A DNA stretch of 64,000 bases from Halorubrum sp. GN11_10-6_MGM. GTDB lineage: Archaea; Halobacteriota; Halobacteria; Halobacteriales; Haloferacaceae. Positions 1-8,329 of the stretch are shown here, in pieces (the first letter of the stretch is position 1; each line of letters opens with the position of its first letter). The notes under the pieces are model-generated. The model was not told where the DNA came from. It did no database searches and was given only the letters and a program-made list of their open reading frames with translations. The stretch spans positions 1-64,000 of the forward strand of contig NZ_SGUC01000013.1 in the NCBI RefSeq assembly GCF_005435165.1, written 5' to 3'. The position numbers and the translations under genes were made by a program.

Positions 1-126
1 CCCCGCACGGCCCCGCACCTCACGCCTCCCCAGCCTCGTCGGCGGCTCCCGTCGGTCGCCGCCGACTCCCTCGCGTGGTGCTGACTCGCGGCCGCCCGGG
101 GCGGCCGCTCGCAGGCACGCGCCACC
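1..126 (-). repeat. Structured 3'-end repeat, copy A (truncated by window edge)
   Basis: This is the gene-proximal part of a non-coding element seen again at 45268-45536 and 51574-51844. Read on the minus strand it begins GGTGGCGCGTGCCTGCGAG and forms a first hairpin with stem GCGGCCGCC/GGCGGCCGC and a second with stem GTCGGCGGC/GCCGCCGAC, followed by the block shared by all copies, CGAGGCTGGGGAGGCGTGAG. The third hairpin seen in the full copies would lie left of the window. The element starts about 14 nt past the stop codon of the minus-strand PUA gene, after a T-tract. I see no coding capacity in it. Confidence 0.8.
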
Positions 127-130
127 GCAG

Positions 131-140
131 GAAAAATTCG
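131..140 (-). terminator. T-rich tract after the PUA gene
   Basis: On the minus strand the stop codon at 141-143 is followed by CGAATTTTTC. T-rich tracts are the usual archaeal intrinsic terminators. The structured repeat begins directly after it, the same order (stop, T-tract, repeat) seen at copies B and C. Confidence 0.4.
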
Positions 141-650
141 TTAGTCGTCGTTCGCGGGGTTGCCGTCGCGCGTCTTCACGGCGACGCCGGAGCCGAGCTG
201 CTCGGCCTCCGCGCCGGAGAGTTCGGCCCGCCCGACCCCGAATATTGCGTCGCTCTCGTCGACGACGAGCACCTCGTCGCCCGGCCGGATCCCGTCGTCG
301 GCCGCGGTGACGAACTTCGCGAACGCGTTGCGCCCCTCGCGGACGAACGGCTCGCTCTCCTCGCCGACGACCATCCGGTGTCGCGGGGCGGCGAAGGCGT
401 CGTGGAGGCGCTTTCCCCCCGCGATCCCGAGCGTGAACCGGCCGTCGGTGCCGTACGAGACGAGGCGGTCGCCCTCGCTGCTGCCGGGGGTGTCGTCGAC
501 GTCGCCGTCGATCACCTGTCGCGGGCGGCCGCCGCTCGACCGGCGCACCGTGAGCGGGTCGTCCGGCGGGAACAGGGCCTCGCCCGCGCCCGCCCCGAAC
601 TGGTAGTCGGCGGCGGTCCGCAGGTCCGCGAGCGTGTCGGCGTCGGTCAT
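141..650 (-). CDS. PUA domain protein (RNA-binding, function unknown)
   Basis: This 169-residue protein has a C-terminal PUA domain at about residues 91-162, with the typical blocks VREGRNAFAKFV and RPGDEVLVVDE and a GVGRAELS strand. PUA domains bind structured RNA and are found in archaeal tRNA-guanine transglycosylase and in pseudouridine synthases. The N-terminal 75 residues resemble the part that precedes PUA in stand-alone archaeal relatives (YQFGAGAGEALFPPD, GRFTLGIAGG). No catalytic domain is present, so it is probably an RNA-binding accessory protein in tRNA or rRNA modification; that role is inferred. A short acidic insert lies at residues 48-62. It is monocistronic on the minus strand, with a structured repeat just past its stop. 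Confidence 0.75.
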   Translation of the reverse strand: MTDADTLADLRTAADYQFGAGAGEALFPPDDPLTVRRSSGGRPRQVIDGDVDDTPGSSEGDRLVSYGTDGRFTLGIAGGKRLHDAFAAPRHRMVVGEESEPFVREGRNAFAKFVTAADDGIRPGDEVLVVDESDAIFGVGRAELSGAEAEQLGSGVAVKTRDGNPANDD

Positions 651-771
651 GCCCGCGATACCGACCGCGCGCCCAAAGCGATTGCGACACCGACCGGCCG
701 CGCCGCCTCGGCCGCGACGCGAGCCAGTGACGCCTCCGCGGCCCGACTCCGGACGGTCCGGACGGCCCCCG

Positions 772-1686
772 CTACAGTTCGATCCGGTCGACGATCGAGC
801 CGTTCCCGTCCTGTCCGTCGCTGTGGGTGTTGATCGCGACGGTCCGGATCTGGTCTTCGAGCAGCGAGCCGTCGATCTTCGCCTTCAAAAGCGAGTCGAC
901 CTGATAGACGCCCGCGGCGTTGTTCATCCGTATCACGACTTGGACCGGGGTCTCGTCGCCCTCGCGGAGCGAGACGCGCTCGATCGCCTGCGAGGAGACG
1001 GTGTTGATCCCGCGGCCGCCCTCCTCGTAGGGGACGCGCGAGCGCCCGCGCTCCATGTCGAGGCCGTCGGCGATCCGGACGACGCCGGCCTCCAGCGTGA
1101 GCGGCTGCTCCTCGGTGTGGTGGCACAAGATCGCGTGGAGCACCTCCGCCTTCACGCGAACGCGGTCCGCCGCGCCGTAGAAGGTGGGCAACAGATCGTC
1201 CAGCAGGTCCGCGGCCAGCGGGATCGAGTAGTACGGGTGGTCGTCGCGGTGGACGACGTGGCCGATGTCGTGGAGCGTCGCCGCCAGCGCGACGACCACC
1301 GGCTCGTCGGCCTCGTCGAGCCCCTGCTGGCGGGCGCCGTTGAACTCGACGCCGCCGGACTTGAGGAGGTCGTACAGCCGGAGCGCGCGGTCGCGGACGA
1401 TCTCTACGTGTTTGGACCCGTGGTCGTTGTACCCTTTCCGGGCGACCGGGTTGACGTTCTGCGCCTCTAGGTAGGCGACGACCTCCTCGTCCGATTCGAG
1501 GTGCGCGAGGACTTCGTTGAGCCGCTCGTCCGGGAACGCGTGTTCGGCGTCCGGATCGTACTCGTGGCGGTCGGCGTCGGTGTCGGCGTCGATCTCGTCG
1601 CGCGGGTCGGGCGCGCCGTCCGCGGTCGGGTCCGGGACGTCGTCGCCGTCGGTCGGGTCGGGGGCGTCGTCGGCAGGGTCGTTCAT
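772..1686 (-). CDS. HD-superfamily metal-dependent phosphohydrolase
   Basis: The protein has 304 residues from the ATG at 1686; the open frame runs further upstream but that part is low-complexity and reads through the promoter. After an acidic N-terminus (1-50) comes an HD hydrolase domain with candidate metal ligands H93, H139-D140 (LHDIGHVVHRDDH), H189-H190 and D207. HD enzymes hydrolyse phosphate esters, often of nucleotides or nucleotide second messengers; the substrate here cannot be told. The C-terminal 75 residues (VQVVIRMNNAAGVYQVDSLL) look like a small alpha/beta accessory domain. It is divergent from the HAD gene at 1817. On the minus strand a TATA-like ATTTATC lies about 25-30 bp upstream of the start. 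Confidence 0.75.
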   Translation of the reverse strand: MNDPADDAPDPTDGDDVPDPTADGAPDPRDEIDADTDADRHEYDPDAEHAFPDERLNEVLAHLESDEEVVAYLEAQNVNPVARKGYNDHGSKHVEIVRDRALRLYDLLKSGGVEFNGARQQGLDEADEPVVVALAATLHDIGHVVHRDDHPYYSIPLAADLLDDLLPTFYGAADRVRVKAEVLHAILCHHTEEQPLTLEAGVVRIADGLDMERGRSRVPYEEGGRGINTVSSQAIERVSLREGDETPVQVVIRMNNAAGVYQVDSLLKAKIDGSLLEDQIRTVAINTHSDGQDGNGSIVDRIEL

Positions 1687-1816
1687 GCGTCTCCCAGAGT
1701 CGCCCGCCGGGGATAAATGTGCGAGGCACGCGATTCCAACGGAGCCCGCCGGTCGATCCCGACGGAGCCCGCCGGCGTCCCGACCGCTTATCCGGCGGCC
1801 GACTGTGGCCTCGCGT

Positions 1817-2500
1817 ATGGCGTTCGACCCCGACCGCGTCTCGACGGTGACGTTCGACTCGTACAGCACGCTCGTGGACGTGGAGGCCGCCGAGGCGGCG
1901 CTCGCGGACCGCGTCGCCGACCCCGAGCCGGTGTCGCGGCTGTGGCGGTCGCGGTCGCTGGCGTACACGTTCGTCGCGAACGCCGTCGACGCCTACCAGC
2001 CATTCTACGAGATGAACCGCGACGCGCTGACGTACGCGCTGGCGGCGCACGGCGTCGACCTCCCCGACGCGGAGCGCGACGAGATCCTCGCGGTGTACCA
2101 CGAGCTTGAGGTGTTCGACGACGTGCGCGACGCGATCGGCCGCCTGCGCGACGCGGGCTACGACTGTTACGTCCTCTCGAACGGCGACCCGGAGATGCTC
2201 GCCTCGATGGTCGAGCACGCCGACATCGGAGACCTGATCGCGGACGCGATCAGCGCCGACGAGGTGGAGACGTTCAAGCCGGCCGCCGGGCTCTACCGCC
2301 ACTGCGCCGCCCGGACCGGGACGCCGGTCGACGAGGTGGTCCACGCCACCGCCGGGTGGTTCGACGTGCTTGGCGCGCGCCACGCCGGGATGCAGGCGGC
2401 GTGGGTCGACCGGAAGTCGAGCCCGTGGGAGCCGTTCGGCGGCGACCCGGACGTCACCGTCGAGACGCTCCACGAGCTGGCGGACCTGCTCGGGGCCTGA
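1817..2500 (+). CDS. HAD-superfamily hydrolase, haloacid dehalogenase type II-like
   Basis: This 227-residue protein carries the four HAD motifs: motif I FDSYSTLVD (nucleophile D14), motif II VLSNGD, motif III FKPAAGLY, and motif IV region GWFDVLGARHAGMQAAWVDR. The spacing and the small helical cap (about 20-95) match L-2-haloacid dehalogenase type II relatives. In that family motif I is usually DxYGT; here it is DSYST, so dehalogenase activity is not certain and a phosphatase role is possible. The ATG at 1817 is preferred to the longer open frame because a TATA-like CGCTTATCC at 1787-1795 sits about 26 bp before it, which fits a leaderless mRNA. Confidence 0.75.
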   Translation: MAFDPDRVSTVTFDSYSTLVDVEAAEAALADRVADPEPVSRLWRSRSLAYTFVANAVDAYQPFYEMNRDALTYALAAHGVDLPDAERDEILAVYHELEVFDDVRDAIGRLRDAGYDCYVLSNGDPEMLASMVEHADIGDLIADAISADEVETFKPAAGLYRHCAARTGTPVDEVVHATAGWFDVLGARHAGMQAAWVDRKSSPWEPFGGDPDVTVETLHELADLLGA

Positions 2501-2506
2501 CGCGCA

Positions 2507-2938
2507 GTGCGGCTCCCGACGCGCCCCCGCGGTCGGCCGCTCGCGACGTGGCTCCTGATCGCCGTGGCCGGGCAGCTCTCGGTCCGCGGGCTCGTCGGCG
2601 GCGCGGCCCTCGTCGCCGCGCCCTCGGGCCGGCTGGTCGGGGCGTCGACGGCCCCGCTCGACGGGCTCCCGGTCGGCGACTTCCTGCTTTCGGGAGTCGC
2701 GCTGTTCGTCGCCTTCGGGGTCGCGCCCGGGGTCGTCGCCGCCGCGCTGTACGGCCGCCGTGGGTGGGCGCCGCCCGCCGCGGCCGCCGTCGGCGCCGCG
2801 CTGCTGGGGTGGCTGTCGGTCGAGCTCCTCGCCGGGTTCGACCGACCGACGGCGTGGCTGAACCTCGCGACCGCCCTCGCGCTGCTCGCGCTCGCCGGCC
2901 GCCGATCCCTCCGGGCCGAGGCGCGAACGCCCGGGTGA
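2507..2938 (+). CDS. Small four-helix membrane protein, function unknown
   Basis: A 143-residue protein starting with GTG, 6 bp after the HAD gene and so probably co-transcribed with it. It has four hydrophobic stretches (about 14-36, 54-78, 86-108, 116-130), each rich in Ala, Leu, Val and Gly, and an arginine-rich N-terminus (RLPTRPRGRP) consistent with the positive-inside rule. I recognise no family. Codon use and GC content match its neighbours, and the dense hydrophobic pattern argues that it is a real gene and not a chance frame. Confidence 0.55.
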   Translation: MRLPTRPRGRPLATWLLIAVAGQLSVRGLVGGAALVAAPSGRLVGASTAPLDGLPVGDFLLSGVALFVAFGVAPGVVAAALYGRRGWAPPAAAAVGAALLGWLSVELLAGFDRPTAWLNLATALALLALAGRRSLRAEARTPG

Positions 2939-2975
2939 CGGCGCGGCCCCGCGGCAGTTTCGACCAGAGGCACAA

Positions 2976-2983
2976 TCTATAAG
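2976..2983 (+). promoter_or_regulatory. TATA box of the dap operon
   Basis: TCTATAAG is a good archaeal TATA element. It predicts a transcription start near 3005, giving dapA an unusually long leader of about 210 nt, in contrast to the leaderless pattern of most genes in the window. Confidence 0.5.
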
Positions 2984-3004
2984 CGCGCGACCGATCCATA
3001 TGTC

Positions 3005-3217
3005 GGTGTGACCCGACCCGCGTCCGCACGCGGTCAGCCGTCGACGCCAGCGGCGCGGCTCTTCTCGAAAAAACGCGCGTGAACCGTCCGTCGGCGGGAG
3101 TGGCGACCCCGTCCCGGACGACCCCCGGCCCGCGCGCATCAGTCCGCTGACCGACCCGGACTCACCGCTACCCGACCCGAACTCACCGCTACCCGACCCA
3201 AACCCACCCCAACACCC
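3005..3217 (+). promoter_or_regulatory. dapA leader with hairpin and 21-bp tandem repeats
   Basis: No gene is visible between 2939 and 3217. The predicted leader contains a perfect hairpin at 3018-3033 (CCGCGT, loop CCGC, ACGCGG), an A-run (GAAAAAAC) near 3066-3073, and a 21-bp unit CCCGACCCGAACTCACCGCTA repeated with starts at about 3150, 3171 and 3192 (last copy partial). The repeats are C-rich and almost free of G, so that stretch of RNA would be unstructured. A role in controlling lysine synthesis is inferred only from its position. Confidence 0.4.
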
Positions 3218-4219
3218 ATGACGGACACCACCACCACGACACCCTACGCGACGCACGAGGAGACGGACCGAGACACCACCGACGCGCCCTTCGAGGGCGT
3301 CTACCCGGCGATGACCACGCCGTTCACCGAGGACGACGCGGTCGATCACGAACAGCTCGCCGACAACGCCCGCTACCTCGAACGCGCCGGCGTCGACGGG
3401 GTCGTCCCCGTCGGCTCGACCGGCGAGTCGGCGACGATGAGCCACGACGAACACGTCGCGGTGATAGAGACGGTCCGCGACGCCCTCGACGACATCCCCG
3501 TGATCGCGGGCACCGGCTCGAACAACACCGCGGAGGCGCTCTCGCTGTCGCGGCGCGCGGCCGACGCGGGCGCCGACGGCCTGCTGCTCATCTCGCCGTA
3601 CTACAACAAGCCGGAGCCGCAGGGGTTTTTGAACCACTACCGGACGATCGCGGACAAGGTCGACCTCCCGCAGATAGTCTACAACGTCCCGAGCCGGACG
3701 GGGCAGTCGATCCCCGCCGACGTCACCGTCGAACTTGCCGAACACCCGAACATCCAGGGGTACAAGGCGGCCTCGGGCGACCTGAACCTAATCAGCGAGG
3801 TGATAGAGCGCACGCGCGACGCGGACTTCGCGGTGCTGTCGGGCGACGACGGGCTCACGCTGCCGGTCCTCTCCGTCGGCGGTACGGGGACGATCAGCGT
3901 GGTCGCCAACGTCGAACCCGAGCGGACCTGCGCGATGGTCGGCGCCGCGCTCTCGGGTGACTACGACCGCGCGCGGACGCTCCACCACGAGCTGTCGCCG
4001 CTCGTCCGCGAGCTGTTCGCCGAGACGAACCCGATCCCGGTGAAGGAGGCGATGTACATCCGCGGCCGCGGCGGCCCCCGCGTCCGGTCGCCGCTCTCGC
4101 GGCTCTCGGAGGGGCGGCGCGACGCGCTCCGCGAGCTGCTGGCCGCGTACGAGGACGGCGAGCCGGGGGCGGTCGACCCGGCGGCCGTCGCGTCCGCCGC
4201 GACGGAGGGCGCCGAATGA
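3218..4219 (+). CDS. dapA: 4-hydroxy-tetrahydrodipicolinate synthase
   Basis: DapA condenses pyruvate with aspartate semialdehyde, the first step committed to diaminopimelate and lysine. Its 333 residues form a TIM barrel with GSTGES (66-71), the catalytic tyrosine in YNVPSRTG (Y155) and the Schiff-base lysine in GYKAASGD (K183). About 25 extra threonine- and acid-rich residues precede the usual start FEGVYPAMTTPF; an internal start cannot be excluded, but no other ATG lies there. First gene of the lysine operon; its stop overlaps the dapB start (ATGA at 4216). Confidence 0.95.
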   Translation: MTDTTTTTPYATHEETDRDTTDAPFEGVYPAMTTPFTEDDAVDHEQLADNARYLERAGVDGVVPVGSTGESATMSHDEHVAVIETVRDALDDIPVIAGTGSNNTAEALSLSRRAADAGADGLLLISPYYNKPEPQGFLNHYRTIADKVDLPQIVYNVPSRTGQSIPADVTVELAEHPNIQGYKAASGDLNLISEVIERTRDADFAVLSGDDGLTLPVLSVGGTGTISVVANVEPERTCAMVGAALSGDYDRARTLHHELSPLVRELFAETNPIPVKEAMYIRGRGGPRVRSPLSRLSEGRRDALRELLAAYEDGEPGAVDPAAVASAATEGAE

Positions 4220-5040
4220 GCGGCGCGAGCGACTCGGCCGCCGCGGGGAGTGACGGGGACGACGACCTCCGGATCGCCGTCACCGGCGCGGGCGGTCGCA
4301 TGGGACGCGAGGTGATCGAGGCCGCCGTCGGCCGCGAGGGCGTCGCGGTCGCGACCGCGGTCAACCGCACCGAGACGGGTCCGGTCGCGGGCGTCGCGGT
4401 CGCGGACGCCGACCGACTCGGCGACCTGCTCGCGAGCGAGGAGCCCGACGTCGTCGTCGACTTCACCGGCCCGGCGTCGGCGGTCGCGTACGCCGAGGCC
4501 TGCGCGGACGCCGGCGTCCCGCTCGTGACGGGGACGACTGGGTTCACGGAGTCGCAGCTCGACTCCCTGCGAGCCGCGAGCGAGGCGGTTCCCGTGCTCA
4601 AGGCGTCGAACTTCGCGCGCGGCGTGGCCGCGCTCCGCCGCGCGGTCCGCGAGGCCGCCGCGGCGCTGCCCGGCTACGACGTCGAACTGACCGAGACGCA
4701 CCACAACGCGAAGCGCGACGCCCCCTCAGGCACCGCGAAGTCGATCCTCGACGATGTCGAGGGCGTGCGCGACGACCTCGACGAACGCGTCCACGGCCGC
4801 GAGGGAGACGCACCGCGGAGCGCCGGCGAGATCGGCGTCCACGCCCGCCGCGCGGGCGACGTGACCGGCGAACACGAGGTCCTGCTCGCGGGGAACCGCG
4901 AGACGCTCGAACTCACCCACCGCGCCGGCGACCGCGGCGTCTTCGCCGAGGGCGCGCTCGACGCCGCCGACTGGCTCGCCGGCCGCGACCCGGACTGGTA
5001 CGGGTTCGGTGACGTGTTGGACGCGGACGACGCGGAATAA
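4216..5040 (+). CDS. dapB: 4-hydroxy-tetrahydrodipicolinate reductase
   Basis: DapB reduces the DapA product to tetrahydrodipicolinate with NAD(P)H. Its 274 residues show the Rossmann motif GAGGRMG (24-30), the family signature ETHHNAKRDAPSGTAK with the catalytic His and Lys, and a C-terminal substrate domain (GEHEVLLAGNRETLELTHRA). An acidic linker of about 18 residues precedes the Rossmann fold, as is common in halophiles. The start overlaps the dapA stop by four bases, indicating translational coupling. Confidence 0.95.
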   Translation: MSGASDSAAAGSDGDDDLRIAVTGAGGRMGREVIEAAVGREGVAVATAVNRTETGPVAGVAVADADRLGDLLASEEPDVVVDFTGPASAVAYAEACADAGVPLVTGTTGFTESQLDSLRAASEAVPVLKASNFARGVAALRRAVREAAAALPGYDVELTETHHNAKRDAPSGTAKSILDDVEGVRDDLDERVHGREGDAPRSAGEIGVHARRAGDVTGEHEVLLAGNRETLELTHRAGDRGVFAEGALDAADWLAGRDPDWYGFGDVLDADDAE

Positions 5041-5062
5041 TCACTGGACATAGTCACATCGA

Positions 5063-5071
5063 CATATAAAT
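5063..5071 (+). promoter_or_regulatory. TATA box before dapD
   Basis: CATATAAAT lies 27-35 bp before the dapD ATG at 5098, so the operon has an internal promoter that would give a nearly leaderless dapD-lysA-dapF-dapE mRNA. The 57-bp dapB-dapD gap is the only real gap in the operon and is clearly AT-richer than its surroundings. Confidence 0.65.
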
Positions 5072-5097
5072 ACCGCCACTCATCCATACACCATTCA

Positions 5098-5937
5098 ATG
5101 AGTCTCGAAGCCGACGTAACCGACCTGTGGAACCGCTATCAAGACGGGCTGACCGCCGCCGACGCGACGTCCGACGACGCCGACGTCATCGACGAGTTCC
5201 TCGCCGCGCTGGAGGCCGGCGAGGTCCGCGCCGCCGAGAAGACCGGCGACGACGTGACCTCGTGGGAGGCGAACGAGTGGGTCAAGCGGGGGATCCTGCT
5301 CAACTTCGGCCTGCGAGAGACGGAGCCGCGGGAGTACGGCGGCGTCACCTACCACGACGTGCTCCCGCTCCGGGACACGGACGACCTCGCGGAGCGCGGC
5401 ACCCGGAACACGCCGGACGGGACCGCGATCCGCCGCGGGGCCTACCTCGGGAGCGACTGTATCATGATGAGCCCCTCGTTCGTCAACATGGGCGCGTACG
5501 TCGGCGACGGCACGCTCGTCGACTCCTGTGACACCGTCGGCTCCTGCGCGCAGCTGGGCGAGAACGTCAAGCTCGGCGCGAACACCCTGATCGGCGGGGT
5601 CCTCGAACCGGTCGAGGACGCCCCGGTGATTATCGAGGACGGCGTCTCGCTGGGCGCGGGCTGCCGGGTCACTTCGGGATTCCGCGTCGGCGAGAACTCG
5701 ATCGTCGGCGAGAACACCCTCCTCACGCCGCGCATCCCCGTCTACGACCTCGTCGAGGAGGAGATCGTCTACGGCCACCTCCCGGCCGACCGCCGCGCGT
5801 TCACTCGGATGGTGGCGTCGTCGGTCGGCGACCACGAGCTGTTCGAGGGCGGCGCGTACAAGCCCGCGGTCGTCGCGACGCACGTCGAGGAGGAGACGCT
5901 GGAGGCGACCCGGCGGGAGGACGCCCTCCGCGAATGA
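5098..5937 (+). CDS. dapD: 2,3,4,5-tetrahydropyridine-2,6-dicarboxylate N-succinyltransferase
   Basis: DapD succinylates tetrahydrodipicolinate using succinyl-CoA, which defines the succinylase branch of the pathway. The 279 residues have a helical N-terminal domain (1-100) and a left-handed beta-helix of hexapeptide repeats at about 115-225 (for example GAYLGSDCIMMSPSFVNMGA and VSLGAGCRVTSG). Length and order match bacterial DapD. It is the first gene after the internal promoter and overlaps lysA by four bases. Confidence 0.95.
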   Translation: MSLEADVTDLWNRYQDGLTAADATSDDADVIDEFLAALEAGEVRAAEKTGDDVTSWEANEWVKRGILLNFGLRETEPREYGGVTYHDVLPLRDTDDLAERGTRNTPDGTAIRRGAYLGSDCIMMSPSFVNMGAYVGDGTLVDSCDTVGSCAQLGENVKLGANTLIGGVLEPVEDAPVIIEDGVSLGAGCRVTSGFRVGENSIVGENTLLTPRIPVYDLVEEEIVYGHLPADRRAFTRMVASSVGDHELFEGGAYKPAVVATHVEEETLEATRREDALRE

Positions 5938-7355
5938 GCGACCGCGACGTCGGCGCCGCGGAGGCGACGACCGGCTCCGTCGACGACGACAACCCCCCGG
6001 TCCGCCGCGTGAGCGACTGGGACGCCGACCGGCTCGCCGCCCTCGCGGCCGACCACGAGACGCCCCTGTACGTTCAGGACCTCGACCGCGTCCGCGAGAA
6101 CTGCGAGCGCCTGCTCGCGGCGTTCCCCGACGCGGACGTGAGATACGCGGTCAAGGCGCACACCGGCCGCGCCGTCTTGGAGGCGGTCCGCGACGCCGGC
6201 CTCGACGCCGAGTGCGCCTCCGCGGGCGAGGTCGACCGCGCGCTCGCCGCCGGCTTCGACGGCTCGCGGCTCCACTACACCGCGGTGAATCCGCCCGCCC
6301 GCGACCTCGACTACGTCGCCGACGTCGCTGAGGCGGAGCCGGAGCTGACCGTCACCGCCGGGGCGGTCGACACCCTCGACCGCCTCGCCGAGCGGGGCTA
6401 CGACGGCCGGGTCTGCGTCCGCGTGAACCCCGGCGTCGGCGCGGGCCACCACGAGAAGGTCACCACCGGCGGCGCCGCGAAGTTCGGGATTCCCTACGAC
6501 CGCGCCGCGGCGGCGGTCCGGGCGGCGACCGAGCGCTTCGACGTGGTCGGGATCCACGCCCACGCCGGCTCCGGGATCGACCCGGACCAGCTCGACAGCC
6601 ACCGCGAGCTCGTCGCGCGGATGGGAGAGCTGGCGCGGGAGCTGATCGACCCGAGCGGCGATACCGATCCGAGCGACAACGACCCGAGCGGCGACGGGGC
6701 CGACGCCGACCCCGTCGATCTCGAGTACGTCGACGTCGGCGGCGGGTTCGGCGTCCCGTACGAGGAGGACGCGCCGCCGCTCGACCTGCCGGCGGTCGCG
6801 GCGGCGACGCGGGAGGCGGTCGCCCCGCTTCCCGAGGGCGTCGACCTCGCGATCGAACCCGGGCGCTACGTCGTCGCCGACGCGGGCGTCCTCCTGACGA
6901 GGGTGAACACCGTGAAGCCGACGCCGGACGAGACGGTCGTCGGCGTCGACGCGGGGATGACGGACCTGTTGCGTCCGGCGATGTACGACGCCTACCACCC
7001 GATACGAAACCTCGGAGGCGGACGGGAACCCGACGGGGGCGACGCTCCTCCCGTCGCCGAGCGGGAGGCAACCCCTGTCACCGTCGCCGGACCTATCTGT
7101 GAGACCGGCGATACGCTGGGTACGAACCGAGCGCTCGCCGACCCGAACCGCGGGGACCTCCTCGCGGTCGGCGTCGCGGGCGCGTACGGATACGAGATGG
7201 CGAGCCAATACAACTCACGGCCGCGGCCCGCGGAGGTCGCGCTCGACGACGGAACCGCGACGATCGCTCGACGCCGAGAGGACCTCTCCGACCTGACCGT
7301 CGCCGAACGACACCCGGAACCCGACGGCGGCGACCGACCGGAGGCGGAGCGATGA
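5934..7355 (+). CDS. lysA: Diaminopimelate decarboxylase
   Basis: LysA is a PLP enzyme that decarboxylates meso-diaminopimelate to lysine, the last step. Its 473 residues include the PLP lysine in RYAVKAHTG (K74), the HAHAGSGI motif, the phosphate-binding VGGGFGVPY, and the substrate-binding Cys in GPICETGDTLG. At about 415-420 residues the bacterial enzyme is shorter. The excess is an acidic loop at about 237-262 with three DPSGD/DPSDN repeats, a 20-residue N-terminal extension and an acidic C-terminal tail, all likely halophilic surface additions. It overlaps dapD and dapF by ATGA. Confidence 0.95.
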   Translation: MSDRDVGAAEATTGSVDDDNPPVRRVSDWDADRLAALAADHETPLYVQDLDRVRENCERLLAAFPDADVRYAVKAHTGRAVLEAVRDAGLDAECASAGEVDRALAAGFDGSRLHYTAVNPPARDLDYVADVAEAEPELTVTAGAVDTLDRLAERGYDGRVCVRVNPGVGAGHHEKVTTGGAAKFGIPYDRAAAAVRAATERFDVVGIHAHAGSGIDPDQLDSHRELVARMGELARELIDPSGDTDPSDNDPSGDGADADPVDLEYVDVGGGFGVPYEEDAPPLDLPAVAAATREAVAPLPEGVDLAIEPGRYVVADAGVLLTRVNTVKPTPDETVVGVDAGMTDLLRPAMYDAYHPIRNLGGGREPDGGDAPPVAEREATPVTVAGPICETGDTLGTNRALADPNRGDLLAVGVAGAYGYEMASQYNSRPRPAEVALDDGTATIARRREDLSDLTVAERHPEPDGGDRPEAER

Positions 7356-8329
7356 GCACCCACGCCGTTCCGGTCGAGAAGTACCACGGCACCGGGAACG
7401 ACTTCCTCGTCGTCGACGCGGCCGCCGAGAACGTCGGCGACCGCGCGGCGTTCGCGCGGGCCCACTGCGACCGCGAGACGGGCGTCGACGGGCGGGATTT
7501 CGGCGCTGACGCCGGAGGCGACGCCGACGGGATCGGTGGGGACGGAAGCGGCGAGACAGCCGGCCGACGAGGCGCCGACGGCGTCCTCTTTTTGAGCGTC
7601 GAAGAACGGTTCAACCCGACCCGCGTCGTGATGACGCTCGTACAGCCCGACGGCTCCACGGCGTCGATGTGCGGCAACGGCGCGCGAGTCGTCGCGCTGT
7701 GGGCGCACGAACAGACCGGCGAGCACGAGTTCATGATCGACACGCAGGCCGGCACCCGCCGGGCCACGGTGAACGCGGACGCGACCGCGGCCACCATCGA
7801 GATGGGCGAGCCGACGTTCGACCCGCGTCGCGTCCCGGTCGCTCGCGAGGGTTCCCTCGCGGACGAGCCGCTGGTCGACGAACCGGTCGAGGGGCTGACG
7901 GTCACCGCCGTCAACACCGGCGTTCCGCACGCGGTCGCGTTCGTCGACGGCGGCCGCGAGGACCCCGACGGGATCGACGCGGTCGACCTCGACGCGGTCG
8001 CGCCGCCGGTCCGCCACGCCGAGGTCTTCCCGGAGGGGGCGAACGTGAACCTCGCGGCGGTCGTCGACGACGGGTCCGGCGACGGCCCCGCGGTCCTCGA
8101 CCAGCGCACCTTCGAGCGCGGCGTCGAGGGCGAGACGCGCTCCTGTGGCACCGGCGCGGTCGCGGTCGTCGCGGCCGCCCGCCGGCTGGGCCTGATCGAG
8201 GGCGAGTCGGCCGTGAGCCGCCCGCCGGGCGGCGAGCTGGAGATAACGGTTCCCGACCGCGGCCACGCGACCCTCTCCGGCCCGGTCGCCCACGAGTTCT
8301 CGGGGACGCTCCCCGCCGACCCGCGATGA
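7352..8329 (+). CDS. dapF: Diaminopimelate epimerase
   Basis: DapF converts LL- to meso-diaminopimelate with a two-cysteine racemase mechanism. Both cysteines are present: C107 in MCGNGAR and C265 in RSCGTGAVAV. The N-terminal signature KYHGTGNDFLVVD is intact. A glycine/aspartate-rich insert of about 25 residues (50-74, with GGDADGIGGDG) sits where bacterial enzymes have a short loop. Overlaps both neighbours by four bases. Confidence 0.95.
   Translation: MSTHAVPVEKYHGTGNDFLVVDAAAENVGDRAAFARAHCDRETGVDGRDFGADAGGDADGIGGDGSGETAGRRGADGVLFLSVEERFNPTRVVMTLVQPDGSTASMCGNGARVVALWAHEQTGEHEFMIDTQAGTRRATVNADATAATIEMGEPTFDPRRVPVAREGSLADEPLVDEPVEGLTVTAVNTGVPHAVAFVDGGREDPDGIDAVDLDAVAPPVRHAEVFPEGANVNLAAVVDDGSGDGPAVLDQRTFERGVEGETRSCGTGAVAVVAAARRLGLIEGESAVSRPPGGELEITVPDRGHATLSGPVAHEFSGTLPADPR

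Noticed and set aside
3000-3011. A tiny leader peptide ATG-TCG-GTG-TGA near the dapA transcript start
   Set aside because: Three codons without lysine at the very start of the predicted transcript are not enough to claim attenuation.
647-3745. A 1032-codon minus-strand open frame
   Set aside because: It is an arginine/proline-rich antisense frame typical of 70% GC DNA, and it runs across the HD, HAD, membrane protein and dapA genes, which have recognisable motifs.
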